From Neoscytalidium dimidiatum (Eukaryota; Ascomycota; Dothideomycetes; Botryosphaeriales; Botryosphaeriaceae): a stretch of 64,000 nt of DNA. The notes beneath the pieces are model-generated. The model saw only the letters and a list, made by a program, of their open reading frames with translations. It did no database searches and was not told the DNA's origin. Positions 33,128 to 43,213 of the stretch are shown one piece after another (the first letter of the stretch is position 1; each line of letters opens with the position of its first letter). The position numbers were made by a program, and so were the translations under genes. The stretch is from positions 868,001-932,000 of the forward strand of contig CM074702.1 of assembly GCA_037367355.1 (NCBI GenBank). Direction: 5' to 3'.

Positions 33128-34195
33128 ATGGATCACAATTTGACCTACTGGCTCCTGGACACTCGTTCCCTTTGGCCAGGTGACCGCATAGACCAGGCGG
33201 TCCGTCTCACCTCCGCCGTGTAAACTCGCCGGAGATGTGCTGATTAACCCGACCAACAGGCAGCTGACGTCCTGGACCTGATCAGTCCAGAGGAGCGGGA
33301 AGGTGTGCGGAGGAAGCACTTTATTCAAGATGCCCGCCTAAGCCTAGGTTCCGCGCTCCTCAAACGAGCCTTTATCTCCAAGGTCACCGGCGCGCCATGG
33401 CATAAAATTCGTTTCGGACGTGTCGGGGACCCCGTTCACGGAAAGCCATGCTATGTCGATGAGGATGGCCGGCCGGTTCCAAACGTCACCTTCAATGTTT
33501 CCCACCAAGCCGGCCTGGTCGCTCTAGTAGGATCAACCTTGCCAGGTGCCGAACTTGGTGTAGACATCGTCTGTGTCAACGAGCGGAATGACTTCAGGGT
33601 CATTGACAGGGACGGTTTCGATGGATGGGTTGACATGTATGACGAAATATTCTCCGCCGAGGAATCGTGGGATATGAAGTACAACATCGACAGGCTGCAG
33701 CTCCTAGACGGATCCATTCTTACCTCAGCCGAACTTGGGCGCAGTGACCGCTGCTGCCGTCGTGACCAGACACTCACAGCGACGCGTAGACTGGAGGATG
33801 GCAGGACAGAAACTATCACCTTCAACTCGGATCTCTTGATCGATGCAAAGTTGCGTCGTTTCTACACCTTTTGGTGTTACAAAGAGGCTTACATCAAGCT
33901 CACTGGCGAGGCATTGCTGGCGAGCTGGCTAAAGCAACTGGAGTTCAAAAATGTCAGAGTCCCCAGGCCTGGCACTGTCGCGAGGTGCTCGACTCATGGG
34001 ACCTGGGGGGAGAAAGTTGACGATGCCGAAATCTGGCTGCACGGGAAAAGAGTTGAAGATGTCAGATTAGAGATCCAGGCATTCGAAGAAGATCGCATGA
34101 TTTCTATCGCTGTTAGAAATATCCCGGGGAGCATACCACCCATCCATAGAGTCGACGTGGGTCAGGATATCTTGTCACTTGCCTCCAAAGCCTAA
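33128..34195 (+). CDS. npgA: Sfp/NpgA-type 4'-phosphopantetheinyl transferase
   Basis: Transfers phosphopantetheine from CoA to carrier domains of polyketide and nonribosomal peptide synthases and of the alpha-aminoadipate reductase of lysine synthesis. Two exons, 33128-33217 and 33260-34195, with a short 42-nt intron (GTGTAA...AACAG, branch TTAAC), giving 341 aa. The N-terminus MDHNLTYWLLDTRSLWPG begins like other fungal members. Conserved blocks are VRRKHFIQDARLSLGSALLKR (CoA-binding basic region), FNVSHQAGLVAL, the Mg-binding GVDIVCVNER, and the family signature FYTFWCYKEAYIKLTGEALL. Filamentous fungi generally have one such broad-range enzyme in addition to the fatty-acid-synthase-bound and mitochondrial ones. 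It sits divergent from THR4 and 7 kb from CAB2. Confidence 0.92.
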
Positions 34196-34814
34196 ATAAT
34201 CTGACCGGATAAACGGATTATTAGTGTTTCTCAAGCTGAGGTTGCCAGATTGCCCAATTCCTCGTGACTTTCCGCTACAAAGACCTTATTTTACATTGTC
34301 ACTTGCGATAGTCGAACATTCTGAACAGGCCCTGATGTTTCAGCCCGTGAATAACTTGACTAGCCTGAAAGGGTTGATGCAAACCATTCTGACGGAGATG
34401 CATCGGTTTATATAAAGCAAGTCCGGGGTGGCATTGACTTGGTCTGTTCACTCATGCTTGCACATTCTTTTGGGCGTGAATGGCAGTAGACGGAATCATC
34501 GATTGAAGAATATCAACGAGCAATAGCAAATCTTGCAGTGCAGCTACCGTTGACCTGTGCACTGCGAGTCCCTGCGTCCTTCGATACCGTTCTTCCCGGT
34601 TGAGCGCTAGTCCCAAGCGGGCGATGGCGCAGCCTTATCGACGCGCTCGCCATCGTCACTATCCCGGCCGAACTCGCATCGAAACCCAATTACCAAGCAC
34701 GACAACGGACAGTCCTGCTGCAACACCTCAAGCACGCTCTCCTTTCAGCAACACAGGGACCAACAAACTTAGCCTCTAGTCACTCCACTTCATCACTTCT
34801 ACACCTCGGCGACT
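34196..34814. other. Intergenic region upstream of riboflavin kinase
   Basis: About 620 bp containing the 3' UTR of the phosphopantetheinyl transferase and the promoter of FMN1. No gene or repeat is seen. Confidence 0.5.
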
Positions 34815-36171
34815 ATGCGACCGGACGGCCCCCGAGACCCTATTGCTGGGCCTGATGTGCCGCAGCCACCGTTCCCGTTGAAGCTCAGCGGCAAGGTGAT
34901 CAAGGGCTTTGGACGTGGTAGCAAAGAGGTAAGTGGACTGTGAAACCTCTCACTTCTCATCTCTTCCGTACCTGTCAATACTCTGTCCATTCTCGTCACT
35001 CGATTTTCTTTTCTCCCATCGGATTTGTCCGCCGTTTCCGAGGTCCGATAGTCTTGGGCCTTGCCTGGACCTTTATGAGTCAACACCGCGTTTAGGCCAC
35101 CCCAGGTGGTGGTTATGCGCCTTTGTGGCCAATGATACCAAAGAAGCCTCTCGCAGAATGCCAGACTACAAGTTCCTTGCCTGGCAGAGACACCGGAGGG
35201 TGTGGCTGTCCGGTTAGATTGCTCCTTCTGTGAATTTCCTTTGTAGTCCAGCAATCCAGGAAGAAAGCACCGCCAATTTCCACCAGATATGTTGGTCTCT
35301 TGATGCCTTTAGGTCGGCCTCCTAACTTTTCACCGTTGCAGAGCTACCAAACATTTCTGGAGAGATAATAATATAAAGGAGCCGACGAAATGTGTAATCG
35401 ACTCTGCCATATGCACGCACATGTAACGCAAACTCTATCGCAGGCTCCCCATTCCCATTTCTCGTTTCATAGCCTTTTCCTTGTATTCTTTGGCTTTTCT
35501 TCTCAGTCTTTTGCTATGCATTCCCTTCTGACTTTCTTATATCCCGTCCCCACCACTGATAAACATCCCCAACCCCACAGCTCGGCATTCCCACCGCCAA
35601 CATCCCGCTCTCCGGCCTCAGCGTCGGCGGCAACGAGGACCTCGAATCGGGCATCTACTACGGGTGGGCGGGCCTAGACTTCGGCAGCACGCCGTCCACG
35701 CCCTCGGCACCCACCGGCGGCTCCACCAACAGCAGCACGCCGACGCTGGCCTCCAAAGTCAAAGACGCCGTCAGCAGCACCATCTTCGGCTCCTCGAGCG
35801 ACGGAAGCGCCTCCTCGGCCTCCTCGGGGACGAACAGCGACCACCAGCACCGCGTGTACCCGATGGTCATGTCCATCGGCTGGAACCCCTTCTACAAGAA
35901 CACGGTGCGCAGCGTCGAGGTGCACATCATGCACGAGTTCGCCCGCGACTTCTACGGCGCCCACCTCAACCTCATCATCCTCGGCTTCATCCGCCCGGAA
36001 TACGACTACGTGTCCAAGGAGAGCCTGATCGACGACATCAAGACCGACATCGAGGTCGCGAGCCGGAGCCTGGCGCGCCCGGCGTACGCGGAGCTGCGGC
36101 GGGATCCGTTCTTGTTCGATTTTCCGAAGGACGAGGAGGGGCGGAGCTTGAAGGATGATGTGGCGAGCTGA
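34815..36171 (+). CDS. FMN1: Riboflavin kinase
   Basis: Phosphorylates riboflavin to FMN with ATP. Two exons, 34815-34928 and 35581-36171, separated by a 652-nt intron (GTAAGT...CCACAG), giving 234 aa. Exon 1 encodes [20 protein letters not shown], exon 2 opens with [13 protein letters not shown]; together they make the flavokinase P-loop-like and PTAN (42-45) motifs, so both exons are needed for an active enzyme. Further motifs are [24 protein letters not shown] and [11 protein letters not shown] with the catalytic-base Glu at about 151, then [17 protein letters not shown]. Residues about 73-128 form a Ser/Thr/Pro-rich insertion in the loop before VYPMVMSIG, common in fungal versions. It has no mitochondrial presequence. 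The long intron is the outlier among the introns I could place here. Confidence 0.95.
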
Positions 36172-37628
36172 GCGTCGTGCGTGTGTTGGGGGAGAGGTGG
36201 GTGATGCGGGGGAGGGATTTAGGGTCGTGTTGTGGGGGGTTGAGTGTGGCTTTCTTTCTGGGTGGAGAAAAAATAGATCATGTGCGATGGAAAGGTTCCG
36301 CTCGCGCAAATTTCAACTTCCTTTTTGCTGTAGTAGAGACGGGGCAAGCGATCTAGCGGAGAGGTGGTAGGCCAGCCAACACATACATTCCTGTGCCGGA
36401 CCAAAACGGATGGGTGCCAAGCAATGTCAGAAATTTCCTGCGAGTGCTCGCGCTCGGAGGCTCGGCCAGCGAATACTCGTACGAGACCGAGGGTCGATGT
36501 TCTTGGCCCGGACGAAAGTACGGAGTAGTGGCAAGCCATTTTTGTAATGGCCCCAAGACTGTACACGTAGGTCAAGCGAGTTGAATCATGTAGCCTCGAA
36601 ATTCCACGAATCACCAGGAGATAAATACGTTTTCGCCTAGATTGCGGTTTGATGAACAGTGTTGATGAAAAAATTCACAAAATATCAGAGATTAAGCATG
36701 TGACATGTCAATTGTTCACTAAATACGTAGAGATTGCTAACTAGACGGTAGGAGCATGTGTAAAGCATTCGCTTAGGTAACAGTGATCATGTGGGTTGTC
36801 AAGGCAGGACTATGGCACCCTTAGCCGGAATTGTCGACAATTGTTCACTTATGTAGCTTTTTTACGGTCTTCGGACGAAGAGTGAAGCAGAATAGCGGAC
36901 AAAAACTACCTGAGAATAGGACGTGCAAAAAGCGCTCGAGATGTCGCAGACATCCTCGGACGAGCAGTATCAGTCGTCCGATAATGGAACGCGGCCGTTC
37001 GTCCGGTCTCACTCAAGCTGCTTAGTTAGCCATGGTAATTTGCACTCACCTCTACAGGTAGCTGGCCAGTAAAACGACTTCGTCCTATGAGGTTGTTAGT
37101 AGCTTAAGAATCAACCAAAGATCACCTGGATACAATCATTCACCTTGAAAACCGTATATACGAATTTTCTGGAGCATTTGGTATTCATTGACGGATTCCG
37201 CGATGCTTGGCGGATGAATACTGTCTTTGGAAATCGGTACTCCTCCAGTTCCGTCCAAATCGGTCGACCCGAAAAATCTCTCGTATCTTACAATGCTGAT
37301 GCATCCTACATTTCTGACCCGTTGTCCGTTACTTGTCCGCAAGGGAATTTTTTTTTTTTCGCTGATGAATGCGTTGTCGGTGACCGTTCGCCGTTCATTA
37401 ATCCTCCGATCACCGACGAACGGAGAGCGCTTCTAAGCCCGAGCGCGGACAGTATCTGACCGCCGATAATCGCCCGTTCTCTGATTTTAGTTGATTCCTA
37501 GGTGTAATGTATCTTCCGTTACTTGTCCGATGATCAAGAGGCCGGCAAAATCCCCGTTAGTCCATCACGGACTTCTAAATTGCTCCAGTGTTTGGTCCGT
37601 TGGCCGTCGCTGACATACACTCGGGCTG
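36172..37628. other. Intergenic region with repeat relics
   Basis: About 1.46 kb between riboflavin kinase and SPP2 (convergent). The part from 36660 on is rich in GTCCG/CGGAC words and holds a 15-bp direct repeat (37325-37339 and 37515-37529), a permuted inverted repeat around 37376-37423 and one 10-bp copy of the CAGTCGTCCG word (36971-36980). It looks like a decayed element; no coding sequence survives. Confidence 0.45.
37325..37529. repeat. 15-bp direct repeat pair TCCGTTACTTGTCCG
   Basis: Exact copies at 37325-37339 and 37515-37529, 190 bp apart, in non-coding sequence. A partial inverted match, CGGACAA, occurs at about 36896-36902. A decayed transposon is possible. Confidence 0.8.
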
Positions 37629-38984
37629 TCAATCGTCGCGACGCCGACGCCGATCGCGATCCGAGTCACGGTACCTGTCCCTGCTCCTGTCACGGTGTTC
37701 GCGACGTGAGGAAGACTTGGAGTAGTAGGCATCTCTACTCCTGTCAGATTGCTTCCGGTCCCTGTCGCGATCGCGGTCCCTCTCCCTGTCCCTGTCCCGC
37801 CGGTCATAGTCCCTGCTGTCGTACTTGCGCCGCCTGTATCGATCTTCGTCCGAAACACTTCGGTCACGGTCACGGCGTGACAACCTGTGCTTGCTATCAT
37901 AGTCCCGGTCGGAATCTCTCTCTTTTCTACGCCTGTCCCTATCTCTGCGGTCTTCATCGTACTCGCCTTCATCGTACTTATGACGCCTCGATGACTTCTC
38001 CGAGCGCCTGTCCGAGTCGCGAAAGGGCGAATCCTTCTTTTTGGCGCGCTCGCGCTCGCGTGCAAGATCCTGTGCCTCTTGATCGGCGAGCCTCTGCTTA
38101 AGCTCTTCTTCGGTGAATTGCTCACCCGTCTTGGTATTCCTCATTACGACCGGGTTGTATGATTGTGCCGGCTTCCCCTTGTTCTTGCCGCCTTTGCCCC
38201 ATGCGCCGAGCTCTTCTGCTATTGCCGCGTCGGGCTTTGCTCCAATTCCTAACAATGCAGGCCTTCTCTCGACAACCCTCGGCTGAACGGCCTTCTGTCC
38301 CTTCCGCCTGCCAATAGCCTCGCCTTCTTTCCACCCCATTCCTCGCAACATAGCAGCGCCAAACTGCTCCACCGGCACCGCTTCGTATTCTTCCAGAGTA
38401 GCAACGTCCGGAGCAAGAGCGTAGTCGCGGTGGAACGCCTCCTCCTCATTCTCCGCAACGGGCACAACTAGATTCGACTGAGTCCGCTCGCCGAGTAGCG
38501 CTTCCAGTGCTAGTTGGTCATCCGTCTTCGGCGCCGCAGGCTCGGCGGGTGCAACTTTCTCCTCCGTAGCTTTCGCATCCTCGGTGTCGCCATCAGGTGT
38601 CTCGGCATCGGTCTTCTTCACGACATTCAGTCCGTAGACAGGCTTCTCCTCCTCGAAATGTTCGGCGTCGCCATGGCCGTTGGCCTGGGACCTGGTAGGT
38701 AGCTGGCTCTTCTGGCGTTTGCGGGCCTGGCTCTCGGCGCGCCAGTCGCGGTTCGACTGCTTCGGAATGACGAGCGGGCCCGCATCGGCCTTCTTTTTGC
38801 TGGCGTCGATCGCGCCGCCGGCGGATGCGTCGAAGTGCGAGACTTCCTCGGCCTTAGGTGCGGAGGCGTCTTCGTCGTCGGAGTCGTGGAGGGTCGAGTG
38901 CGGCCGCTTCTTGGTGTTTTGCGGTGCGGCTTTCTTGGAGCCGAGGGCGAGGGAGAACTTGGCTGGCGGATCAGGCGCTGCCAT
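37629..38984 (-). CDS. SPP2: Pre-mRNA-splicing factor SPP2 (G-patch protein)
   Basis: Spliceosome protein that binds and activates the DEAH helicase Prp2 before the first catalytic step. A single exon of 451 aa. The N-terminus MAAPDPPAKFSLALGSKK has the conserved FSLALGSKK-like segment. Residues 60-130 are polar. The G-patch at about 201-245 contains VEQFGAAMLRGMGWKEGEAI, the Prp2-contact element. VEPRP-like sequence (ERRPALLGIGAKP) and an Asn/Lys/Gly segment follow, then a long Arg/Asp/Ser-rich tail (about 310-451) of RD, RE and RS dipeptides. Yeast SPP2 is much shorter; this tail is the usual filamentous-fungal and animal (GPKOW-like) extension and suggests nuclear-speckle-type targeting. 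The start codon lies about 1.1 kb from the next gene, so the promoter is unshared. Confidence 0.9.
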   Translation of the reverse strand: MAAPDPPAKFSLALGSKKAAPQNTKKRPHSTLHDSDDEDASAPKAEEVSHFDASAGGAIDASKKKADAGPLVIPKQSNRDWRAESQARKRQKSQLPTRSQANGHGDAEHFEEEKPVYGLNVVKKTDAETPDGDTEDAKATEEKVAPAEPAAPKTDDQLALEALLGERTQSNLVVPVAENEEEAFHRDYALAPDVATLEEYEAVPVEQFGAAMLRGMGWKEGEAIGRRKGQKAVQPRVVERRPALLGIGAKPDAAIAEELGAWGKGGKNKGKPAQSYNPVVMRNTKTGEQFTEEELKQRLADQEAQDLARERERAKKKDSPFRDSDRRSEKSSRRHKYDEGEYDEDRRDRDRRRKERDSDRDYDSKHRLSRRDRDRSVSDEDRYRRRKYDSRDYDRRDRDRERDRDRDRDRKQSDRSRDAYYSKSSSRREHRDRSRDRYRDSDRDRRRRRDD

Positions 38985-40087
38985 GGCGTCGATTGGCTAC
39001 GCGTGGCGAGCGCTCAAGGAGAAAATGCAGTGGAAGGAATGAATGTGGAGACTGCCGGACTTTTGGGTCGAGAAATCGCAGCCTCACATCCCAGCCTGGA
39101 GAAGCTGTGGTGACTAAGCGTGGCTAGTGCGAGCTAGGTTGGATCGGCTTAGTGGCCGAGAGTTTCTCCGAGCCCTGTATAAGATTTCCTGCGCAAAACC
39201 TTCTGCGACCTCCAAAATTCTTCAGCATCAAACAACCGCACGCCATGCGCACTCATGCTGTGCTGCTGGCGCGCAGCACTCCCCTTGTGTTTGTCTGAAT
39301 GGTAAGGACACCTCTCCTCCTGCATGCGTTATCACGGCGGCGCGCTTCCCTTGAATGATGACAACTCAAGAACATGTCTTCTTTTCCCAACTGAGTCGAC
39401 CTTGAAGAAAACTGTCTTTTCGGGACCCCTTCGCAAGGGTCCTGCTACTTGCCAGTAAACGTTGTCTGACACTCGTTCACTGCCGCCGTGCATGCATGAT
39501 ACATCTGGGAACTTTGCTAACGGCCTTGAAGATGTAGTTTGCCCTTCGTAGCTTCTGCCCACGACTTGCAAAAGGGAAAAACAAAAAATTTTCAACGTCG
39601 TCCTTTCGTACAAGACAAGTCGCTGGATGTTTGTGTATATTGTTTTTGGTTTCAAGCTGCGGTTGGGCTGTGAAGCCAGTCCGCGTGCTGAAGCTTGCGT
39701 CTCTACGTCTGTTGCTAATACCGCAACGTAAACGGAGAGATCCTCAAGGTTAGTAGAGATTTTTCCGTTGTCTATCCCTCCCCTCTTTTTCATGATGAAA
39801 TATATACCACATTCGCAGTTTTCACTTTAGCCGTCGCCTAAGAACCCATCTTAAGACGGTCGATGAGAGCCAAATCTTCCTTGGATGTCTGATCTTTACA
39901 AATCCTACATGATTCTGTTTGCACCATTGTCTAGCTGCAGAGTTGCTAACAGCATGATGCCATAGATCCACACAGTGAATGATTTGTCATTACGCAGCAC
40001 TGGTTTGTGCAATGCGTTTAATAGCTGAAAACTTTAAAAATACAATTCAAACCTTTGTACATCAAACATTATCTTGCCTCATGCATG
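38985..40087. other. Intergenic region upstream of SPP2
   Basis: About 1.1 kb between the SPP2 start and the 3' end of the SDR gene. The SPP2 promoter is at the left. A 153-codon minus-strand frame (39332-39793) is present but shows no family motif; I leave it uncalled. Confidence 0.5.
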
Positions 40088-41316
40088 TTATGTGCTCTTC
40101 TTGTTCTTCTCCTTGCCGAAGTTGTTCATCGCACTGTCCACACCACTGACCCCTCTTATCATCCATTGCAAACCCGAAGGCAAGACGTTCATCCACTCCA
40201 TCCATCTAGCATAGAGGGGGAAACTGATGTCACCACCTTCGCCTGCATCCACCATCTTGATTATCGCCCCAGCCACCTGTGACGGCTCAACGAGTGGGGC
40301 AAGGAAGCTGGATGGTGTTTCCAATTCCCCAAACAGCGGAGTCCTCAGCTGTCCGGGCGTCACAAGGATGGTGCGGATGTTCCGGGCGCCAGGGTTCTTG
40401 GACTGCTTCAACTCTGCCTGCAGAGAAGTGTGCATCGCAATGAGACCCGCCTTCGCAGCCGTATAGTCGGACAGAGAAGCGGCGCCAACCTTGCCGAGCA
40501 CGCTCGAGACCGTGACGATGGTGCCGCCAGTGGGCGAGCTTAGCATGCCCGGAAGGAAGGTCTGCAGGGTGTTGTAGTGGGCGAGGAGGTTGACGCGGAA
40601 GTTGCGCTCAACTTCCGCAGCGGACAGTTCGAGCAGCGGTTTTCCGTTCACAATGCCGGCGTTGTTGATCAGGATGGTCGGGGTGCCGAGCTACACGCAC
40701 ACAGAAGAGCACCAGTATCAGCGGAAATGCAGTTCTCGATTGACTTCCCCGGCAAGCTTTCTTCTCTCCTCTCTGCTTCGCTACGTACGTCGTCTTCGAT
40801 CCGCCTGTACACGTCCTGCACGCTGGCACGGTCGCCCACGTCGCAGCGGTAGTAGGCGACGCCCTTGGCCTCGAGCTCGGCGGCGACGTCGGCCTCGGGC
40901 AGCACGTCGAGCGCGGCGACGCTGGCGCCGCGCATGCCGTACACCTCGGCGACCAGCAGGCCGAGGCCGCGGGCGCCGCCGGTCACGACGACGACCTCCT
41001 CCTCGAGGTCGACGGCGCGCGGGGCGCCGAAGGCGACGCGCCGGCCGAGGTGCAGCAGCAGCGTCCACAGCGTCAGGCCGATGGCGTAGGCGCAGGCGAC
41101 CTGGAAGCGCGGCCACGACGCGGGCGTGCCGACAGCGCGCAGGCACAGCGGGATCAGGCACGCGATGAAGGGGTGCAGGATGCTGCGGTTCGCGATGTCG
41201 GCGAGCAGGTCGAGCGTGATGAGCGTGTAGAGCGGCTTCTCCCGGGGGGCTCGCTGCTGCTGCTGTTGCTGCGCGCGGGGCAGCGAGATGGGCGGCGTTG
41301 TTTTGACTTCGGTCAT
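40088..41316 (-). CDS. Membrane-anchored short-chain dehydrogenase/reductase (SDR16C-like)
   Basis: Two exons on the minus strand, 41316-40789 and 40690-40088, with a 98-nt intron (GTACGT...TGTAG), giving 376 aa. Residues 1-25 include a Gln run. A hydrophobic N-terminal part (about 40-95, with LHPFIACLIPLCLRAVG and VACAYAIGLTLWTLLLHLG) suggests one or two membrane helices, presumably in the ER or lipid droplets. The SDR core starts with VVVVTGGARGLGLLVAEVYG (NAD(P)-binding TGxxxGxG) and AALDVLPEAD; the splice junction joins RRIEDD to LGTPTILINNAGIVNGKPLL (NNAG). Catalytic residues are Ser in TIVTVSSVLG and Tyr/Lys in YTAAKAGLI. The layout matches RDH10/DHRS3-type SDR16C enzymes acting on lipidic alcohols or ketones; the substrate is unknown. 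The start is taken at MTEVKTTPP because upstream in-frame codons look like leader. Confidence 0.88.
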
Positions 41317-41919
41317 GGCTTGCGGTTCGTTCGCCGACGGGAGGGGAATGAATAGATTTGGAGAGGGGGGAAGGAGGGGAATTGGGAGAGCGTCTTTCTT
41401 ATCTTGTCGTGCGGAGGAAAGATGCGCATGCAATTTTCTTCTGGGCGCGAGTTGGCAGCGGGTTTTGCGGAGCTGGCAAGGTGCTACGCGATGCGTCTCG
41501 AAGACCGTGATGTAACCGCCGGACTAGACCCTGAGCGCCGATCCTGCATGAGCCGCCCGCAAATGAGCTTGTCTGGTGCCTGGCAGCTGCTGCGACGCCG
41601 GACGCCGGTCGTTCGGGCCGCTCCGGTTGAATGGACGCCGGATGGGAGAGCATTGACACGCGCCCGGCGAGTGCATTCAATTATGGAGTCGCTGCGTCGG
41701 TTTCACATGCAGCATGTATGTTCTCGACTTTTTGAGCTTCGGCCTGACGTCGTGCATGCCCCTCCAAAATGATCCCCGCCGAGGATCACCTAAAAAAGAC
41801 CTCACCATCCCTCCACTCACACGTACATGGTACTCCACGACTCACCCACTCCACTCCACTCCAACCCCTCGAACCTCACCCAAACGACCCAGTCCTCGCC
41901 GCAGCGCAACCCCCTTACA
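41317..41919. promoter_or_regulatory. Divergent intergenic region SDR / pterin aldolase-like gene
   Basis: About 600 bp between divergent start codons. C/A-rich leader sequence runs from about 41770 to 41919 on the plus strand. No other element is recognised. Confidence 0.5.
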
Positions 41920-42923
41920 ATGGCCGACCCACAACAGCAACCACCACCACCATCCCCACCGCCCGGCCGCATCCCCCGCGCCCCCGACGCCGCCCACGCA
42001 CACACAACCCACCTCTTCGCCCACGAAGCCGCCCTCCGCTGGCCCGCCACCGCCGACACCATCTCGCTCCGCTCGCTCCGCCTCACCGCGCTCGCCGGGC
42101 ACGACGTCTGGGGCCGCCGCGACCGCGCGCAGCCGCTCGCGCTGTCGCTGACGGTGGCCTCGCGCGCGCGCTTCGCGTCCGCCGCGGCCGGCGACGCGCT
42201 GGACGGCAGCACGCTGCACTACGGGCGCCTGAGCAAGGCCGTGCTCGCGCGGCTGGACGGCAACGACGACGACGACGACGACGCCGCCGCCGCGCGCCGC
42301 CGCGCCTGGCGCGACGGCGTGGACGTCGCGAGCGCCGCGAGCGAGGCCGTCGTCGCGACCGGAGCCGCCGGCGCGGTCGAGGCGGTGCGCGTCGACGTCG
42401 GCTTCCCCAAGGCGAGCACGCTCGGGACCGGCGCCGGCGTCGAGTGGACGCTGTTTTACGGCGAGGACGGCGCCCGGGTCGTGGCGTTGGCGAGGGCGTT
42501 GTACGTGCGCGACGTGCGGGTGCCGGTGCTGATCGGGGTCAACAGCAACGAGCGGGCGAAGAAGCAGATGTGTGTGTTCAGCGTGTGGGTCGACAAGGTG
42601 GCGGAGGCGGCGGTGGATGGGTACGACGTCGTGGAGGATATTGTGCTCAAGGTGCGTTGTGCTCTCGCTGGTGTGCGCTGCGCTGGGGATGTGTTTGCTG
42701 ATGATGGGTGTGTGCTTGTCTGCAGGCCGTCGAGAATACGGGGTTCGAGACGCTGGAAGCGCTTGCGGAGAGGATTGCGAGAGTGCTGTTTGAGTCTTAT
42801 GTTGCAAGCGAGTCTCCTGGCTCGAATCTTAGGATACGCATCGAAAAACCCACGGCCGTGCCGCTCGCGGATGCGCCGGCCATTGAAATATATAGGACCC
42901 AGAACCAGCTACTCTCCAGTTAA
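41920..42923 (+). CDS. Dihydroneopterin aldolase-like (FolB) protein
   Basis: Two exons, 41920-42651 and 42726-42923; a 74-nt intron (GTGCGT...CTGCAG) joins DGYDVVEDIVLK to AVENTGFETLEALAERIARV. The product is 309 aa. The C-terminal half is a FolB tunnel-fold domain: VPVLIGVNSNERAKKQ, then VENTGFETLEALAERI with the active-site Glu region, and RIRIEKPTAVPLADAP, the family's strand with an IEKP signature. The N-terminal half (TISLRSLRLTALAGHDVWGR...LDGSTLHYGRLSKAVL) looks like a second, diverged FolB copy, matching the tandem arrangement at the front of fungal trifunctional FOL1. Here the kinase and dihydropteroate-synthase domains are absent. A six-Asp GAC repeat interrupts the first domain. 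The start is at MADPQQQ (good ACAATGG context). It may serve pterin or folate metabolism, or something else. Confidence 0.82.
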
Positions 42924-43213
42924 CCTCACGAATCCTCTATTCAATCCAGTCCATCCTGCCTAATCTCAAATCTTGGTTTGACACCGTGGGGTCGCGCTTA
43001 GTAAAGACCACGGTTCCGCGGTGCCTGCCGAATTTAGAGAAAGTGGAATTTGCCAAATTTTCTCGGATTCTGAACAGTCTTTGGGCCGTAATTTGGCACT
43101 CCTGAAGAACTTAAAAAAGCCGAATTCCGAGAAGAAATTGTGCAACTCACTGTGTCCAGCCGCTACACCACTGCTGTATCATATTACAGAGGGGCTAACG
43201 AAGCAAAATGAAA
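42924..43213. other. 3' flank of the aldolase-like gene
   Basis: About 290 bp of AT-richer non-coding sequence between the aldolase-like gene and the HET relic. Nothing else is seen. Confidence 0.5.

Noticed and set aside
39332..39793. 153-codon minus-strand frame between SPP2 and the SDR gene
   Set aside because: No motif, no codon bias like neighbouring genes and AT-richer surroundings; not supported as a gene.
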